DNA from: Fibrobacter sp.
Lineage (GTDB): Bacteria; Fibrobacterota; Fibrobacteria; Fibrobacterales; Fibrobacteraceae
Reading direction: 5' to 3'
DNA: 64,000 nt
NCBI RefSeq assembly: GCF_017551775.1
Contig: NZ_JAFZKX010000110.1
Span: 1 to 64,000 of the forward strand
Made by a program: the position numbers and the translations under genes. Each line of letters opens with the position of its first letter. The stretch's first letter is position 1. Of the stretch, positions 41,462 to 52,079 are shown in pieces. The notes below the pieces were generated by a model. That model saw nothing but the letters and a program-made list of their open reading frames with translations, was not told the DNA's origin and did no database searches.

Positions 41462-42202
41462 TTAATAAAGCGCTTCGTCGACGTAGATGCTGGTATCTAT
41501 AGGAATATCGCCGAGGCTGGGGAAGAATTCAATGTTCTCCGTTTTTTGTTTGTCGAGGCATGATTTCTTGATTGTATTGAATGATGCTGCGATATCCATT
41601 ACCGACATGCATTCGTCTTGCAGACATGCGCTAAAGCCTATGGTGGGCGTGTAAGAAGTGCCGGCTTTCTTTATGTGCTGGCTGGGGCTTGCGATAAAGA
41701 ATTCTTGGCTTACTTCGATAAGGCATCCCTTGTTGATGCGGTACGATATATAACTGGTGGTGGTGTCGCGGCCGTTGTTATCGGTGTATCTGTAGGCGTA
41801 GTTCCAGGTATCCTGATTCATGATGTCAAGGCGGTCACAGAAGGTCCCCGTCGGGTCGAAACGGTATTGCTCGTTGGTGGCCCAGCCGCTCGATGATGAA
41901 CTTTCCGGTGTCGGTGTCGAGCTTGTATCTAGGGACGACCAGGTTACGGGACTGGGGCATTCGCCGTAATAACTGGGACGCCCGAGGGCTTCATTCTTGG
42001 TTATAAATTCGCTTGCAATGTCACCTACGCTGCTGGAACTTGTTTTCCCTGAATTGCCGGAGCCGTTGTTCCCTGAACTGCTGGAGGTAATGTCGCTTTC
42101 TGGTTGTTCCTGATTGCTGGGAGACGTGCTTGAGCCGTCGTCGCAGGCGATGAATGTAGTCATTGCGAATGTAAAGAAGAACCCCAAAAGAACTTTGTAC
42201 AT
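41462..42202 (-). CDS. Ser-rich hypothetical lipoprotein
   Basis: 246 residues; AAGGAG upstream. Lipobox TTFIACDDG, then Ser/Gly-rich linkers (TSSSSGNNGSGNSGKTSSSS, PESSSSSGW) typical of Fibrobacter exported proteins, and a C-terminal domain with paired Cys (GECPSP, GTFCDRL, KGCLIEV, SACLQDECM). No family recognised. Its 3' end borders the Rhs scar. Confidence 0.72.
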   Translation of the reverse strand: MYKVLLGFFFTFAMTTFIACDDGSSTSPSNQEQPESDITSSSSGNNGSGNSGKTSSSSVGDIASEFITKNEALGRPSYYGECPSPVTWSSLDTSSTPTPESSSSSGWATNEQYRFDPTGTFCDRLDIMNQDTWNYAYRYTDNNGRDTTTSYISYRINKGCLIEVSQEFFIASPSQHIKKAGTSYTPTIGFSACLQDECMSVMDIAASFNTIKKSCLDKQKTENIEFFPSLGDIPIDTSIYVDEALY

Positions 42203-42230
42203 ACAGAAAATCTCCTTGGCCCATAATTTA

Positions 42231-42275
42231 CAAAAAAAGAAGAATCCCCGCCTAAAAAATGAAGGCGGGGATTCT
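42231..42275 (-). terminator. Strong intrinsic terminator of pflB
   Basis: AGAATCCCCGCCT and AGGCGGGGATTCT form a perfect 13-bp stem; the T-run on the minus strand corresponds to A-rich 42231-42239. It lies between pflB and the lipoprotein start. Confidence 0.92.
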
Positions 42276-42294
42276 TGATAAAGGCGGTAAACGA

Positions 42295-44553
42295 CTACAG
42301 CACGCCGTGGCAGGTGCGGCTGATGACGTCGTCCTGCTGTTCCTTCGTCAAGGAGAGGAACTTGACGGCGTAGCCGGAAACGCGGATGGTGAAGTTCGCG
42401 TATTCGGGCTTTTCCGGGTGGGCCTGCGCGTCGAGGAGCTTTTCCACGCCGAACACGTTCACGTTCAGGTGGTGTGCGCCCTGGTCGAAGTAGCCGTCCA
42501 TCACGGTCACGAGCTTCTGGGAGCGTTCCTCGTCGCTATGGCCGAGGGCGTTCGGGCTGATGGTCTGCGTGTTGCTGATGCCGTCGAGCGCGTACTCGTA
42601 GGGGAGTTTCGCGACGGAGTTGAGCGATGCCAAGAGGCCGTTCTTTTCGGCGCCGTAGCTCGGGTTTGCACCGGGAGCGAACGGGGCGTGGGCCGGGCGG
42701 CCATCGGGGAGGCTGCCGGTTGCCTTTCCGTACACGACGTTGCTGGTAATCGTGAGGATGGAGGTCGTGGGTTCCGCATCACGGTAGGTGTGGTGCTTCT
42801 TGACCTTTCCGATGAATTCCTTGAGGAGCCATACTGCGATTTCGTCGGCGCGGTCGTCGTCGTTGCCGTACTTCGGGAAGTCGCCTTCGACTTGGAAGTC
42901 CTTGGCAAGGCCGTTTTCGCCGCGGATGACCTTGACCTTTGCGTACTTGATGGCGCAGAGGCTGTCGACCACGTGGCTGAAGCCCGCGATACCCGTCGCG
43001 AACGTGCGGCGCACATAGGTATCGATGAGGGCGAGTTCCGCGGCTTCGTAGTAGTACTTGTCGTGCATGTAATGGATGAGGTTCAGCGTATTCACGTAGA
43101 TACCCGCGAGCCATTCGAGCATGATGTCGTACTTGTGCATCACTTCGTCGTAGTTCAGGTAGTCACCCGTAATCGGGGCGAGTTCGGGGCCAATCTGCAT
43201 GCCGGGCACGAGACCTGCTTCTTCGTCCTTGCCGCCGTTGATGGCGTAGAGGAGGGCCTTGGCGAGGTTCGCGCGGGCACCGAAGAACTGCATTTCCTTG
43301 CCGGTCTGCGTCGCGGAAACGCAGCAGCAGATGCTGTAGTCGTCACCCCAAACCGGGCGCATCACGTCGTCGTTTTCGTACTGGATCGAGCTGGTCGTCA
43401 CAGAAATGAACGCGGCGTATTCCTTGAAGTTTTCGGGCAGGCGCTTGGTGTAGAGAACGGTGAGGTTCGGCTCCGGAGAGGGGCCCATGTTCTCGAGCGT
43501 ATGCAAGAAGCGGAAGTCGTTCTTGGTGACCATGGAGCGTCCGTCCTGGCCCATGCCGGCGACTTCGAGGGTTGCCCACACCGGGTCGCCGCTGAAGAGC
43601 TGGTTGTAGGACTCGATACGGGCGAATTTCACCATGCGGAACTTCATGACCATGTGGTCCACGAGTTCCTGCGCTTCGCTTTCGGTGAGCGCGCCGTTCT
43701 TGAGGTCGCGTTCGATATAAATGTCGAGGAAGGTCGAGATGCGGCCCACGCTCATGGCGGCGCCGTTCTGCGTCTTGATGGCGGAAAGGTAGCCGAAGTA
43801 GAGCCACTGGAAGGCTTCGCGGGCGTTGGTGGCGGGCTTCGAGATGTCGAAACCGTAGCTTGCGGCCATCACCTTCATGGCCTTGAGGGCCTTGATCTGT
43901 TCTGCAACTTCTTCGCGCAGGCGGATGACGTCGTCGGTCATGGTGCCGTCGCCAACGTGGGCGAGGTCATTCTGCTTCTGCTTGATGATGTAGTCGATAC
44001 CGTAGAGGGCAACGCGGCGGTAGTCGCCCACGATGCGCCCGCGGCCGTAAGTATCCGGAAGACCGGTGAGCAAGTGAGCCTTGCGGACGGCGCGGATTTC
44101 GGGAGTGTAGCAGTCGAACACGCCCTGGTTGTGCGTCTTGTGGTAATCGGTGAAAATCTTGTGCAGCTCGGGGCTCGGCGTGTAGCCGTACTGCTGGCAG
44201 GATTCTTCTGCCATCTTGATGCCGCCGAACGGCATGAATGCGCGCTTGAGCGGCTTGTCGGTCTGCAAGCCCACGACCTTCTCGAGGTCCTTGAGGGATT
44301 CGCTGATGTAGCCCGGCTTATGGCTCGTAATCGTCGAAACGATATCGGTGTCCATGTCGAGCACGCCGCCCTTCTTGCGTTCTTCGGCCTGCAGCTTCTG
44401 GAGCTCGCCCCAAAGTTTTTCAGTGGCGTCGGTCGGACCCGCCAAAAATTCCTTGCCGCCTTCGTATGCGGTGTAGTTACGTTGGATGAAATCGCGGACG
44501 TTGATTTCGCTCTGCCAGAGTCCGCCGTTAAAGCCTTTCCAAGCTTCACTCAT
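42295..44553 (-). CDS. pflB: Formate C-acetyltransferase (pyruvate formate-lyase)
   Basis: 752 residues from [17 protein letters not shown] 6 bases upstream. Catalytic Cys pair in [14 protein letters not shown], glycyl-radical motif [12 protein letters not shown] near the C-terminus. It cleaves pyruvate with CoA to acetyl-CoA and formate under anaerobic conditions. The radical-generating activase gene (pflA) is not adjacent and not seen in this window. Formate is a known minor product of Fibrobacter fermentation. Confidence 0.97.
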   Translation of the reverse strand: MSEAWKGFNGGLWQSEINVRDFIQRNYTAYEGGKEFLAGPTDATEKLWGELQKLQAEERKKGGVLDMDTDIVSTITSHKPGYISESLKDLEKVVGLQTDKPLKRAFMPFGGIKMAEESCQQYGYTPSPELHKIFTDYHKTHNQGVFDCYTPEIRAVRKAHLLTGLPDTYGRGRIVGDYRRVALYGIDYIIKQKQNDLAHVGDGTMTDDVIRLREEVAEQIKALKAMKVMAASYGFDISKPATNAREAFQWLYFGYLSAIKTQNGAAMSVGRISTFLDIYIERDLKNGALTESEAQELVDHMVMKFRMVKFARIESYNQLFSGDPVWATLEVAGMGQDGRSMVTKNDFRFLHTLENMGPSPEPNLTVLYTKRLPENFKEYAAFISVTTSSIQYENDDVMRPVWGDDYSICCCVSATQTGKEMQFFGARANLAKALLYAINGGKDEEAGLVPGMQIGPELAPITGDYLNYDEVMHKYDIMLEWLAGIYVNTLNLIHYMHDKYYYEAAELALIDTYVRRTFATGIAGFSHVVDSLCAIKYAKVKVIRGENGLAKDFQVEGDFPKYGNDDDRADEIAVWLLKEFIGKVKKHHTYRDAEPTTSILTITSNVVYGKATGSLPDGRPAHAPFAPGANPSYGAEKNGLLASLNSVAKLPYEYALDGISNTQTISPNALGHSDEERSQKLVTVMDGYFDQGAHHLNVNVFGVEKLLDAQAHPEKPEYANFTIRVSGYAVKFLSLTKEQQDDVISRTCHGVL

Positions 44554-44762
44554 TATGTACCTCTTTGCTCGGAACCCTACACCCATATAAGCGGGTCCGA
44601 GGCTTTTGTTTCTTTGTTTTTTCTTACAATGCAATATAGAAAGTTTGCGGTCCTGGGTACGAGGATTGAATTGTGGAAATGGCGCTGCCGGCAGGGGCCT
44701 GCAACGCGGGTCTCTCGTAACCTTTTACAAATCAATGAATTAGGTTTGCAGTGTGAGGGAAA

Positions 44763-45976
44763 TCACTCGAACCGGAGCGCCTCGATGGGGTCTAGCCGGC
44801 TCGCCTTGCGGGCAGGGTACCACCCGAAAAATACGCCGGTAGCAAAGCATACGCCGAAGCTCACGATGACGCTCATCGCCGATACGCTCATGGGCCAGTT
44901 CATCACGTTCTTCACGATTTCGGAGGCGGCGACTCCGAGCGCGATTCCGATGGCACCGCCGAGCAGGCTGATGATGACGGATTCGAAGAGAAACTGGAGG
45001 AGAATGTCGCGGCCGCGCGCGCCGATGGCCATGCGGAGCCCGATTTCCTTGGTGCGTTCGGTAACGGAGACGTACATGATGTTCATGATGCCGATGCCGC
45101 CTACAAACAAGCTAATGCCCGCGATGGCGGTGAGCACCAGCGAAAGCAGGTCCGACGTGCTCGTGACCATCGTAATCATTTCTTCTTGCGTGAAGATGCG
45201 GAATGGGTCGGTGGGCTTTGTCCAGCTGCGGCGTTCCTTGAGGATGCCCATGATTTCTTCGGTCGCCTTCTCGGCATAGCCTTCGCCGATGGAGTTCGCG
45301 AGAATCTGGCGTATCTTGGTCGTCGCGCCGAAGCGTTTCATCACGGTCTGGTAGGGCGTGAAAATCACGTCGTCCTGGTCCTGCCCGAAATCGCCTGAGC
45401 CCTTCGCCTTGAGGGTGCCGATGACTTTCAGCGGGATGTTCTTGTAGCGGATGGTTTTCCCGATGGGGTCCGTGTCCGCGAAGAGGTTCTTGACGACGGT
45501 CTGCCCGATGACGCAGACTTTCGCCATGCGGTCGGTTTCGTCGTCGAACATCACGCCGTCAGCGATTTCGTAGTTGCGTATCTTGAGGTAGTCGGCCGAC
45601 ACGCCGGAAAGGCTCGTGGGGGAGTTGTTGTTCCCGACGATCGCCTGCCCGCCCACGGAAATCAGGGGCGAAACGGCGTCGATGTAGGTGGCTTCCTTGC
45701 GGAGCGCTATCACGTCTTCTTCTTCGAGCGTCTCGGTGGAACTGCTCGCGTCCATCTGCACGCCGCCGCGCCTGCTCTGGTTCGGCATGATGGTGATGGC
45801 GTTCGTGCCCATCGCGGTCATCTGCTCCTTGATGGATTTTTTGGAGCCTTCGCCCATCGCGACCATGGTGATCACGGCGGCAACGCCGATGACGATGCCG
45901 AGCACGGAAAGAAAGGTACGCATGCGGTTGCGGAGCAGCGCCTTGAGGGAAATCTTTATGAGAGTAATCGGGCCCA

Positions 45977-45977
<1 letters not shown>
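44763..45977 (-). CDS. MacB/FtsX-type ABC transporter permease
   Basis: 404 residues. N-terminal span after MGPITLIKISLKALLRNRMR, a large periplasmic MacB-PCD-like domain (residues about 45-270), and three C-terminal spans with IGLRMAIGARGRDILLQFLFE, the FtsX hallmark. The start overlaps the ATPase stop by TAATG. The substrate is unknown; no membrane-fusion protein gene (macA) is next to it, so it may act in lipoprotein or peptide handling or with a distant adaptor. Confidence 0.9.
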
Positions 45978-46744
<767 letters not shown>

Positions 46745-46772
46745 TAATTTAGATGCTCTTGCCGATGTTTCC

Positions 46773-46801
46773 GTTGCATTTCGGCCCTAAGATAAATATC
46801 T
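46773..46801 (+). promoter_or_regulatory. Candidate sigma-70 promoter for the Wzc-OmpA unit
   Basis: TTGCAT, 17 bases, TATCTT. It points toward the kinase gene, leaving a leader of about 140 bases that contains a terminator-like hairpin. Confidence 0.45.
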
Positions 46802-46814
46802 TTATAGAGGTTGT

Positions 46815-46870
46815 GTGGCGAAAAGCTGGTTGCGAAGGCTAACCAGAAGTCGCCACGTTTTGTTTTTTTT
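46815..46870 (+). terminator. Terminator-like hairpin in the leader of the Wzc-like gene (possible attenuator)
   Basis: Stacked stems GTGGCG/CGCCAC and CTGGTT/AACCAG followed by TTTTGTTTTTTTT. There is no upstream gene on this strand to terminate, since the ABC ATPase is divergent. It lies between the promoter and the start at 46948, so it may regulate read-through. Confidence 0.6.
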
Positions 46871-46947
46871 CTAGCTTTCTTGGGTAGTATGCGCTGTCCC
46901 TGAAATTGCGTATGTTGTCGCATGACAAGGACTTGGAGATATTGTTG

Positions 46948-49071
46948 ATGGAAAATAAGGTTGCACAGAGTGCCGTCGCTCCGAAGCCCGATGACGATGA
47001 AATCGATATTCTAGAAATATTGGTTTTTCTCAAGAGCAAGTGGCGATTCTTGATAATCTTTTTGATTCTGGGCGTCATCGCCGGCGGGATCGCGTCCATG
47101 TGGATGCGTCCGGCCTATAGCAGCGATATCTTGCTCCAGGTCGATGTCAAGGGCAACAAGTCTGTCAAGGCGCTCGGCGAAATGGGCGCCCTTCTGGATG
47201 CGTCTTCCCCGTCCGAAGCCGAAATGCAATTGCTCAAGAGCCGCATGGTGCTCGCTTCCGTGGTGGAAGAGGAACGCATCTGCTTCTCGGCCAATCCGCT
47301 CAACAAGATGGACCGCCTGCTGCACCGCGAAGGGCGAATGGACCTCGAATACCTGAAGATCCCGAAGTCCGTAAGCCAGGCGGGCATGAAGATTTACGCC
47401 CGTGTCCTCGCCGATACGTCCTCGTTCGAAATCTTGGACGACGACGAGAAGGTGATTCTGAAGGGTGTCGTGGGCGAGACGTACCGCCAGCCCTATGCGG
47501 GTGATTCGCTCATCGTGTGCGTGCGCTCCATAAAGGCGACTGCGGGCCAGATGTTCCTGCTTGCGGCTATCCATCCTCAGATTGCGGTCGCGGGCCTCCT
47601 CAAGAGCCTGAACGTCGCCGAGGAGGGCAAGAATTCCGGCATCATCCGCGTGAAGATGACCCACAAGTATTCCGACCGCGTGGCGGAAATCCTCAATTCG
47701 GTCGCCAATACCTACCTCAAGCAGAATATCGAGATGCGTAGCGCCGAGGCGAAGAAGACCCTCGAGTTCCTGGAAGAACAGCTCCCGGGCGTGAAGGCAA
47801 AGCTTGATTCCGCGGAACACAAGCTGACCTCGTACCGCCATACGAAGGGCACGATCGACCTTTCGGGCGAAACGCGCGTGCACCTCCAGAAAGATGTCGA
47901 ACTGCAGCAGAAGCTCCTGGAACTCGAACAGAAGAAGCAGGAGGCGCTCAGGCTGTTCCAGGCGGAACACCCGACCATCCGTACCATCGAGCAGCAGCAG
48001 GCCAAGCTCAGGGGCGAACTCGCGAAGCAGCAGAAGGCTGCGGCGAAGCTCCCGCTCACCCAGCAGGAAGTCCTTTCCCTGCAAGAAGAGGTGGAAGTCA
48101 ACAACAGGCTCTACACGAACCTCCTGAACAATATCCAGCAGCTCCGCGTGGTACAGGCGGGCGAAGTCGGGAACGTGCGTATTGTGGACCGCGCCTATGT
48201 GCCTATCAAGCCCAGCAAGCCCAACCGCAAGCTCATCTTCTTGGGCGTGGTGTTCGGCTTCCTACTTTTCGGCTGCGCTCTCGTGCTCGTGCGCCGCATG
48301 ACCCAGAACGGCGTCGCCAGCAGCAGCGAACTTGAACTTGCGACTGGCATCGGCGTATACGGCAAGCTCCCGTTGATAGGGAAGGATACCGTCAACAACG
48401 TGCTCAAGCCTGTCGTACACGAAAACCCCGACGAACCTTTCGCCGAAGGCATTCGCGCCCTCAGGACCGCCCTCGAGTTCTCCCTGATGATGGACAAGGA
48501 CAAGGTGCTCATGGTTACGGGCCTTGTCGAGGGCGTGGGCAAGTCTTTCGTTTCTATAAACCTCGCGAGTTCCTTCGCCATGTCGGGCAAGAAGGTGCTG
48601 CTCGTGGACATGGACCTTCGCCGTGGCCACATGTTCGAACGCAGCCACAAGGGCCTCTGCGAGATGCTCCGTACCGACAATTACTCCGACGAGTACATCG
48701 AGAAGGTTTTCGAGAACTTCCATGTGCTGGCCTCCGGCAAGCGCGTGGTGAACCCGGGTGACCTGCTTGGCAAGGACCGCTTCGGGAAGTTCCTCGATAT
48801 CGCCCGCTCCCAGTACGACCTGATTATCCTGGATACGCCGCCGGTGTTCCAGTGCAGCGATGCGCTGCTCGTCGAAAAGTACGTAGACCATATTTTGTGC
48901 GTGCTCAAGCATGCCTCGCATTCCATGGAAAGCATCCAGGATGCGCTCGCCATGTTCGACCGCAGTACAGACAAACCTTTGCCGAAGGCGTTCGTGTTCA
49001 ACAAGTGTGAACGCAACCGCTCGGGGTATGGCTATGGTGGAAACTATGGCTATTACCACAGGAAGTATTAA
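46948..49071 (+). CDS. Wzc-like bacterial tyrosine kinase / polysaccharide co-polymerase
   Basis: 707 residues from MENKVAQ (GGAG upstream; an ATG at 46912 would add 12 residues). Wzz domain: first span FLIIFLILGVIAGGIASMW, periplasmic coiled coil around residues 255-400, second span IFLGVVFGFLLFGCALVLV. Cytoplasmic BY-kinase: Walker A GLVEGVGKS, Walker A' VLLVDMDLRRG, Walker B LIILDTPP, and a C-terminal Tyr cluster (GYGYGGNYGYYHRKY). Controls chain length and export of surface polysaccharide. No other polysaccharide genes adjoin it. Confidence 0.92.
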   Translation: MENKVAQSAVAPKPDDDEIDILEILVFLKSKWRFLIIFLILGVIAGGIASMWMRPAYSSDILLQVDVKGNKSVKALGEMGALLDASSPSEAEMQLLKSRMVLASVVEEERICFSANPLNKMDRLLHREGRMDLEYLKIPKSVSQAGMKIYARVLADTSSFEILDDDEKVILKGVVGETYRQPYAGDSLIVCVRSIKATAGQMFLLAAIHPQIAVAGLLKSLNVAEEGKNSGIIRVKMTHKYSDRVAEILNSVANTYLKQNIEMRSAEAKKTLEFLEEQLPGVKAKLDSAEHKLTSYRHTKGTIDLSGETRVHLQKDVELQQKLLELEQKKQEALRLFQAEHPTIRTIEQQQAKLRGELAKQQKAAAKLPLTQQEVLSLQEEVEVNNRLYTNLLNNIQQLRVVQAGEVGNVRIVDRAYVPIKPSKPNRKLIFLGVVFGFLLFGCALVLVRRMTQNGVASSSELELATGIGVYGKLPLIGKDTVNNVLKPVVHENPDEPFAEGIRALRTALEFSLMMDKDKVLMVTGLVEGVGKSFVSINLASSFAMSGKKVLLVDMDLRRGHMFERSHKGLCEMLRTDNYSDEYIEKVFENFHVLASGKRVVNPGDLLGKDRFGKFLDIARSQYDLIILDTPPVFQCSDALLVEKYVDHILCVLKHASHSMESIQDALAMFDRSTDKPLPKAFVFNKCERNRSGYGYGGNYGYYHRKY

Positions 49072-49088
49072 CACACAAAGGAGAATAG

Positions 49089-51551
49089 ATGAAGAAATCA
49101 ATCGTTCTTTCACTACTAGCCGTTGGCCTGGCCTTCGCCCAAAGCGGGTTGATGGCTGGATCCGACGGTCTTCACCAGCAGAACGCCTACACGCTGGGCC
49201 AGTGGAATCTCGCCATTGGCGTGGGCGGCGACCTCGCGCTGGATTCCTGGAGCCTGAGCCGTGGCGGTGCTTATACCTCCAACGGCAAGACCCATGGGCT
49301 CAACGAATGGGACGGCTCCCTTTCTGGCAGAGTCAATCTGGGACTCGGTTTGTTCGACTTCTTGGATGTGGGTGCTAGCCTTCCGCTTTACTACGAGCAC
49401 GCTAACGATGAGTCTGGCGTTGCTGGGTGGTACGAAATGTGGACGACCAGCCGTGGCGACCTCGACCTGTGGTTGAAGGCCCGCATCCCGTTCGACGACG
49501 ACCGCGTTTTCGGACTTGCTGCCATGTTTGACTTCTACATCCCGACGGGTGAAACCTCTGCGGGTATGCGTCCCCGCCACGCCTGGTACCTGAACGACCA
49601 GGGCATCACGCATCCGTTTACCGCCGATGCGTTTGCGGTGGCCGGAACCCTCGTGATGACTCTCGACTTCTCCAAGGTGAACGTGCCCTTCCGCTGGAAC
49701 GGCCATGCCGGCTTCGTGTATGCGACTGGCGAAGGCGAAGCCAATACGTTCGTCTATGGCACGGGCATCAACTGGCTCCCGCTCTCCTGGTTGGACGCCT
49801 TTGTTGAATACTCTGGCGAATTCCGCGTAGAGAAGACGGGCTATCCGCGTGACCCGCTGGAAGACCCGATGCTCATTACTCCGGGTCTCCGCTTCCACCT
49901 GCCGGCGAACATCGACTTCGCTATTGGTCTGGATGTGGCTGTTCGCGCTCTCAGGAACTTCCGCTATGACTACCAGAAGGAAATGAAGAACGTCGACGAC
50001 TACACCGTCCACTACATGGATGAAAAGGGTCACAGGGCTACTTACGGTTATGTCCCGACTCCGCTCTATGCCGGTACTGCCGCCCTCACCATGCGCTTTG
50101 GCGACAACAAGAAGGATTCCGACGGCGATGGCGTGCTCGACAGCAAGGATAGCTGCTCCAGCACTCCGTCCGGTGCCGTGGTCGACTCCGTGGGTTGCCC
50201 GCTCGACGGCGACAAGGATGGCGTTCTCGATGGATTCGACAAGTGCCCGGGTACTCCGGAAGGCGCAACCATCGACTCTGTCGGCTGCCCGTTCGATTCT
50301 GACAATGATGGCGTTTACGACGGTATCGACAAGTGCGCCAACACCAAGCCCGGTGCAAGCGTCGGTATCAATGGCTGCGAAGGTGACTTCGACGGCGACG
50401 GTGTGGAAGATTCCTTCGACCGCTGCCCGAATACCAGGGCCGGCGCTCCGGTTGACTCCGCAGGCTGCCCGCTCGATAACGACAAGGACGGCGTTGCCGA
50501 CGATCTGGACAAGTGTGCCGATACTCCGGCTGGCTTTACGGTCGATTCTACCGGCTGCCCGCTTGATGCCGACAAGGATGGCGTGCCCGATGTTCTCGAC
50601 AAGTGCCCGAATACTCCGGCTGGCGTGCCTGTTGATACTCTTGGCTGCGCTGCTGATGCCGACAAGGATGGCGTTGCCGACGCTATTGACAAGTGCCCGG
50701 GTACCAAGCCTGGTGCTCAGGTGAACGCTGAAGGCTGCGAAGGCGACTTCGACGGCGACGGAATTCCGGATGCCGTTGACCAGTGCCCGAATACCAAGGC
50801 CGGCGTGCCTGTCGATACTACTGGCTGCCCGTCTGATGCTGACAAGGATGGCGTGTTCGACGTGAACGACAAGTGCCCGAATACTCCTGCCGGAACGACG
50901 GTCGACAACACCGGTTGCGCCGCTGACTTCGACAAGGATGGCATCTCCGATGATCAGGACAAGTGCCCGAACACCAAGCCCGGCGTGAAGGTCGACACGA
51001 ACGGCTGCCCGCTCGATGAAGACAAGGACGGCGTGCCCGATGGCATTGACCAGTGTGCCGGTACTCAGAACGGTGCTCCGGTTGACTCCGTGGGTTGCCC
51101 GCTCGATACCGACAGGGACGGCGTGGCCGATTACCAGGACAAGTGCCCGAACACCATCGAAGGTGTGAAGATCGACAAGAAGGGCTGCCCGGTCAACAAG
51201 AAGGAAGATCTCGAACGCCTCAAGAAGGGCATCCAGTTCAAGACCGGTTCTTCCAAGCTGACCAAGGCCAGCTACAAGACTCTCAACCAGATTATCAAGT
51301 TGCTGCAGAAGTACGAATCCGCCAAGCTCGAAATCCAGGGTCATACCGACAATACGGGTTCCGACGTGGCCAACAAGAGGATTTCTCAGGAACGTGCCGA
51401 TGCCGTGGCCAGCTACTTCACCCAGAAGGGTATCTCTGCTGACCGCATTCGCGCCATGGGCTACGGCTCCGAAATGCCGATTGCCGACAACAAGACAAAG
51501 TCTGGCCGCTCCAAGAACCGCCGCGTGGAACTCGTCCCCTTCCAGGACTAA
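49089..51551 (+). CDS. OmpA-family protein with twelve thrombospondin type-3 repeats
   Basis: 820 residues, 17 bases after the kinase; AAAGGAG upstream. Signal peptide (SLLAVGLAFAQS). Residues about 20-335 form an outer-membrane barrel-like region. About 338-700 carry twelve calcium-binding type-3 repeats (D.D.DGV.D..D.CP.T..G..V...GCP). The C-terminal OmpA domain has the peptidoglycan-binding IQGHTDNTGSDVANKRISQ. Links outer membrane to cell wall. The repeat array would act as a calcium-stiffened spacer. Shares the transcript with the kinase, so a role in surface-polysaccharide anchoring is possible. Confidence 0.92.
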   Translation: MKKSIVLSLLAVGLAFAQSGLMAGSDGLHQQNAYTLGQWNLAIGVGGDLALDSWSLSRGGAYTSNGKTHGLNEWDGSLSGRVNLGLGLFDFLDVGASLPLYYEHANDESGVAGWYEMWTTSRGDLDLWLKARIPFDDDRVFGLAAMFDFYIPTGETSAGMRPRHAWYLNDQGITHPFTADAFAVAGTLVMTLDFSKVNVPFRWNGHAGFVYATGEGEANTFVYGTGINWLPLSWLDAFVEYSGEFRVEKTGYPRDPLEDPMLITPGLRFHLPANIDFAIGLDVAVRALRNFRYDYQKEMKNVDDYTVHYMDEKGHRATYGYVPTPLYAGTAALTMRFGDNKKDSDGDGVLDSKDSCSSTPSGAVVDSVGCPLDGDKDGVLDGFDKCPGTPEGATIDSVGCPFDSDNDGVYDGIDKCANTKPGASVGINGCEGDFDGDGVEDSFDRCPNTRAGAPVDSAGCPLDNDKDGVADDLDKCADTPAGFTVDSTGCPLDADKDGVPDVLDKCPNTPAGVPVDTLGCAADADKDGVADAIDKCPGTKPGAQVNAEGCEGDFDGDGIPDAVDQCPNTKAGVPVDTTGCPSDADKDGVFDVNDKCPNTPAGTTVDNTGCAADFDKDGISDDQDKCPNTKPGVKVDTNGCPLDEDKDGVPDGIDQCAGTQNGAPVDSVGCPLDTDRDGVADYQDKCPNTIEGVKIDKKGCPVNKKEDLERLKKGIQFKTGSSKLTKASYKTLNQIIKLLQKYESAKLEIQGHTDNTGSDVANKRISQERADAVASYFTQKGISADRIRAMGYGSEMPIADNKTKSGRSKNRRVELVPFQD

Positions 51552-51562
51552 CCGCGACTAGG

Positions 51563-51615
51563 TTCTAGGAATTCCTAGAAATTGAAAAACGTCCGCTTCG
51601 GCGGGCGTTTTTTTT
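51563..51615 (+). terminator. Intrinsic terminator preceded by an 18-bp palindrome
   Basis: AACGTCCGC-TTCG-GCGGGCGTT with nine T at 51588-51616. The perfect palindrome TTCTAGGAATTCCTAGAA (51563-51580) sits just before it. Confidence 0.85.
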
Positions 51616-51630
51616 TGTATTAGAGTTTTT

Positions 51631-52047
51631 TTATTTCTTGAAAACCCACTTTTTGTAGAGGGTGTAGCTCACGAGCACGTAGACGATGTTTGCCACGATG
51701 TTGGCGAAGAACGTTGGCTTCATGAACTGCGAAATCCACACGGTGAACTCGTGGAGCGCCCCCACATGGGCGAGCATGTACTTTGTGCCTTCGAGTGCCG
51801 CGAGGTTGAGCCCGTAGCTGCACAGGAAAACGATTGCGAATCGGAGAACTTCGGTGCGCTTCTGGTTGTGGCTCTTGAAATTCCAGATGCGGTTCATGAG
51901 GTAGCTGTTGATGCCGCCCGCGACGAACCCGAGGAAATTCGAAAGTTCGACGTTCCAGTTCAGCCACTGGTGCAGAATCCACACGGTGGCGAGCGTGATG
52001 AGCGTGTTCATGACGCCGATGGCGTTGTATTTGATAAAGTGAAGCAC
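51631..52047 (-). CDS. GtrA-family membrane protein
   Basis: 138 residues with four spans. Family marks: FIKYNAIGVMNTLITLATVWIL, NFLGFVAGGINSYLMNRIWNFKS and a basic C-terminus (YTLYKKWVFKK). GtrA proteins are thought to flip or carry polyprenyl-linked sugars for cell-surface glycosylation. Divergent from the CoA-transferase gene. Confidence 0.92.
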   Translation of the reverse strand: MLHFIKYNAIGVMNTLITLATVWILHQWLNWNVELSNFLGFVAGGINSYLMNRIWNFKSHNQKRTEVLRFAIVFLCSYGLNLAALEGTKYMLAHVGALHEFTVWISQFMKPTFFANIVANIVYVLVSYTLYKKWVFKK

Positions 52048-52079
52048 AGACGGGAAGATAGTAAATCTATCTTTAGCGC

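Noticed and set aside
41303-41563. Plus-strand gene of 86 codons at the island edge
   Set aside because: Its first part is the 3' end of the immunity-like gene in another frame, the middle is an Rhs scar, and the last part is antisense to the lipoprotein; it is listed only as a scar.
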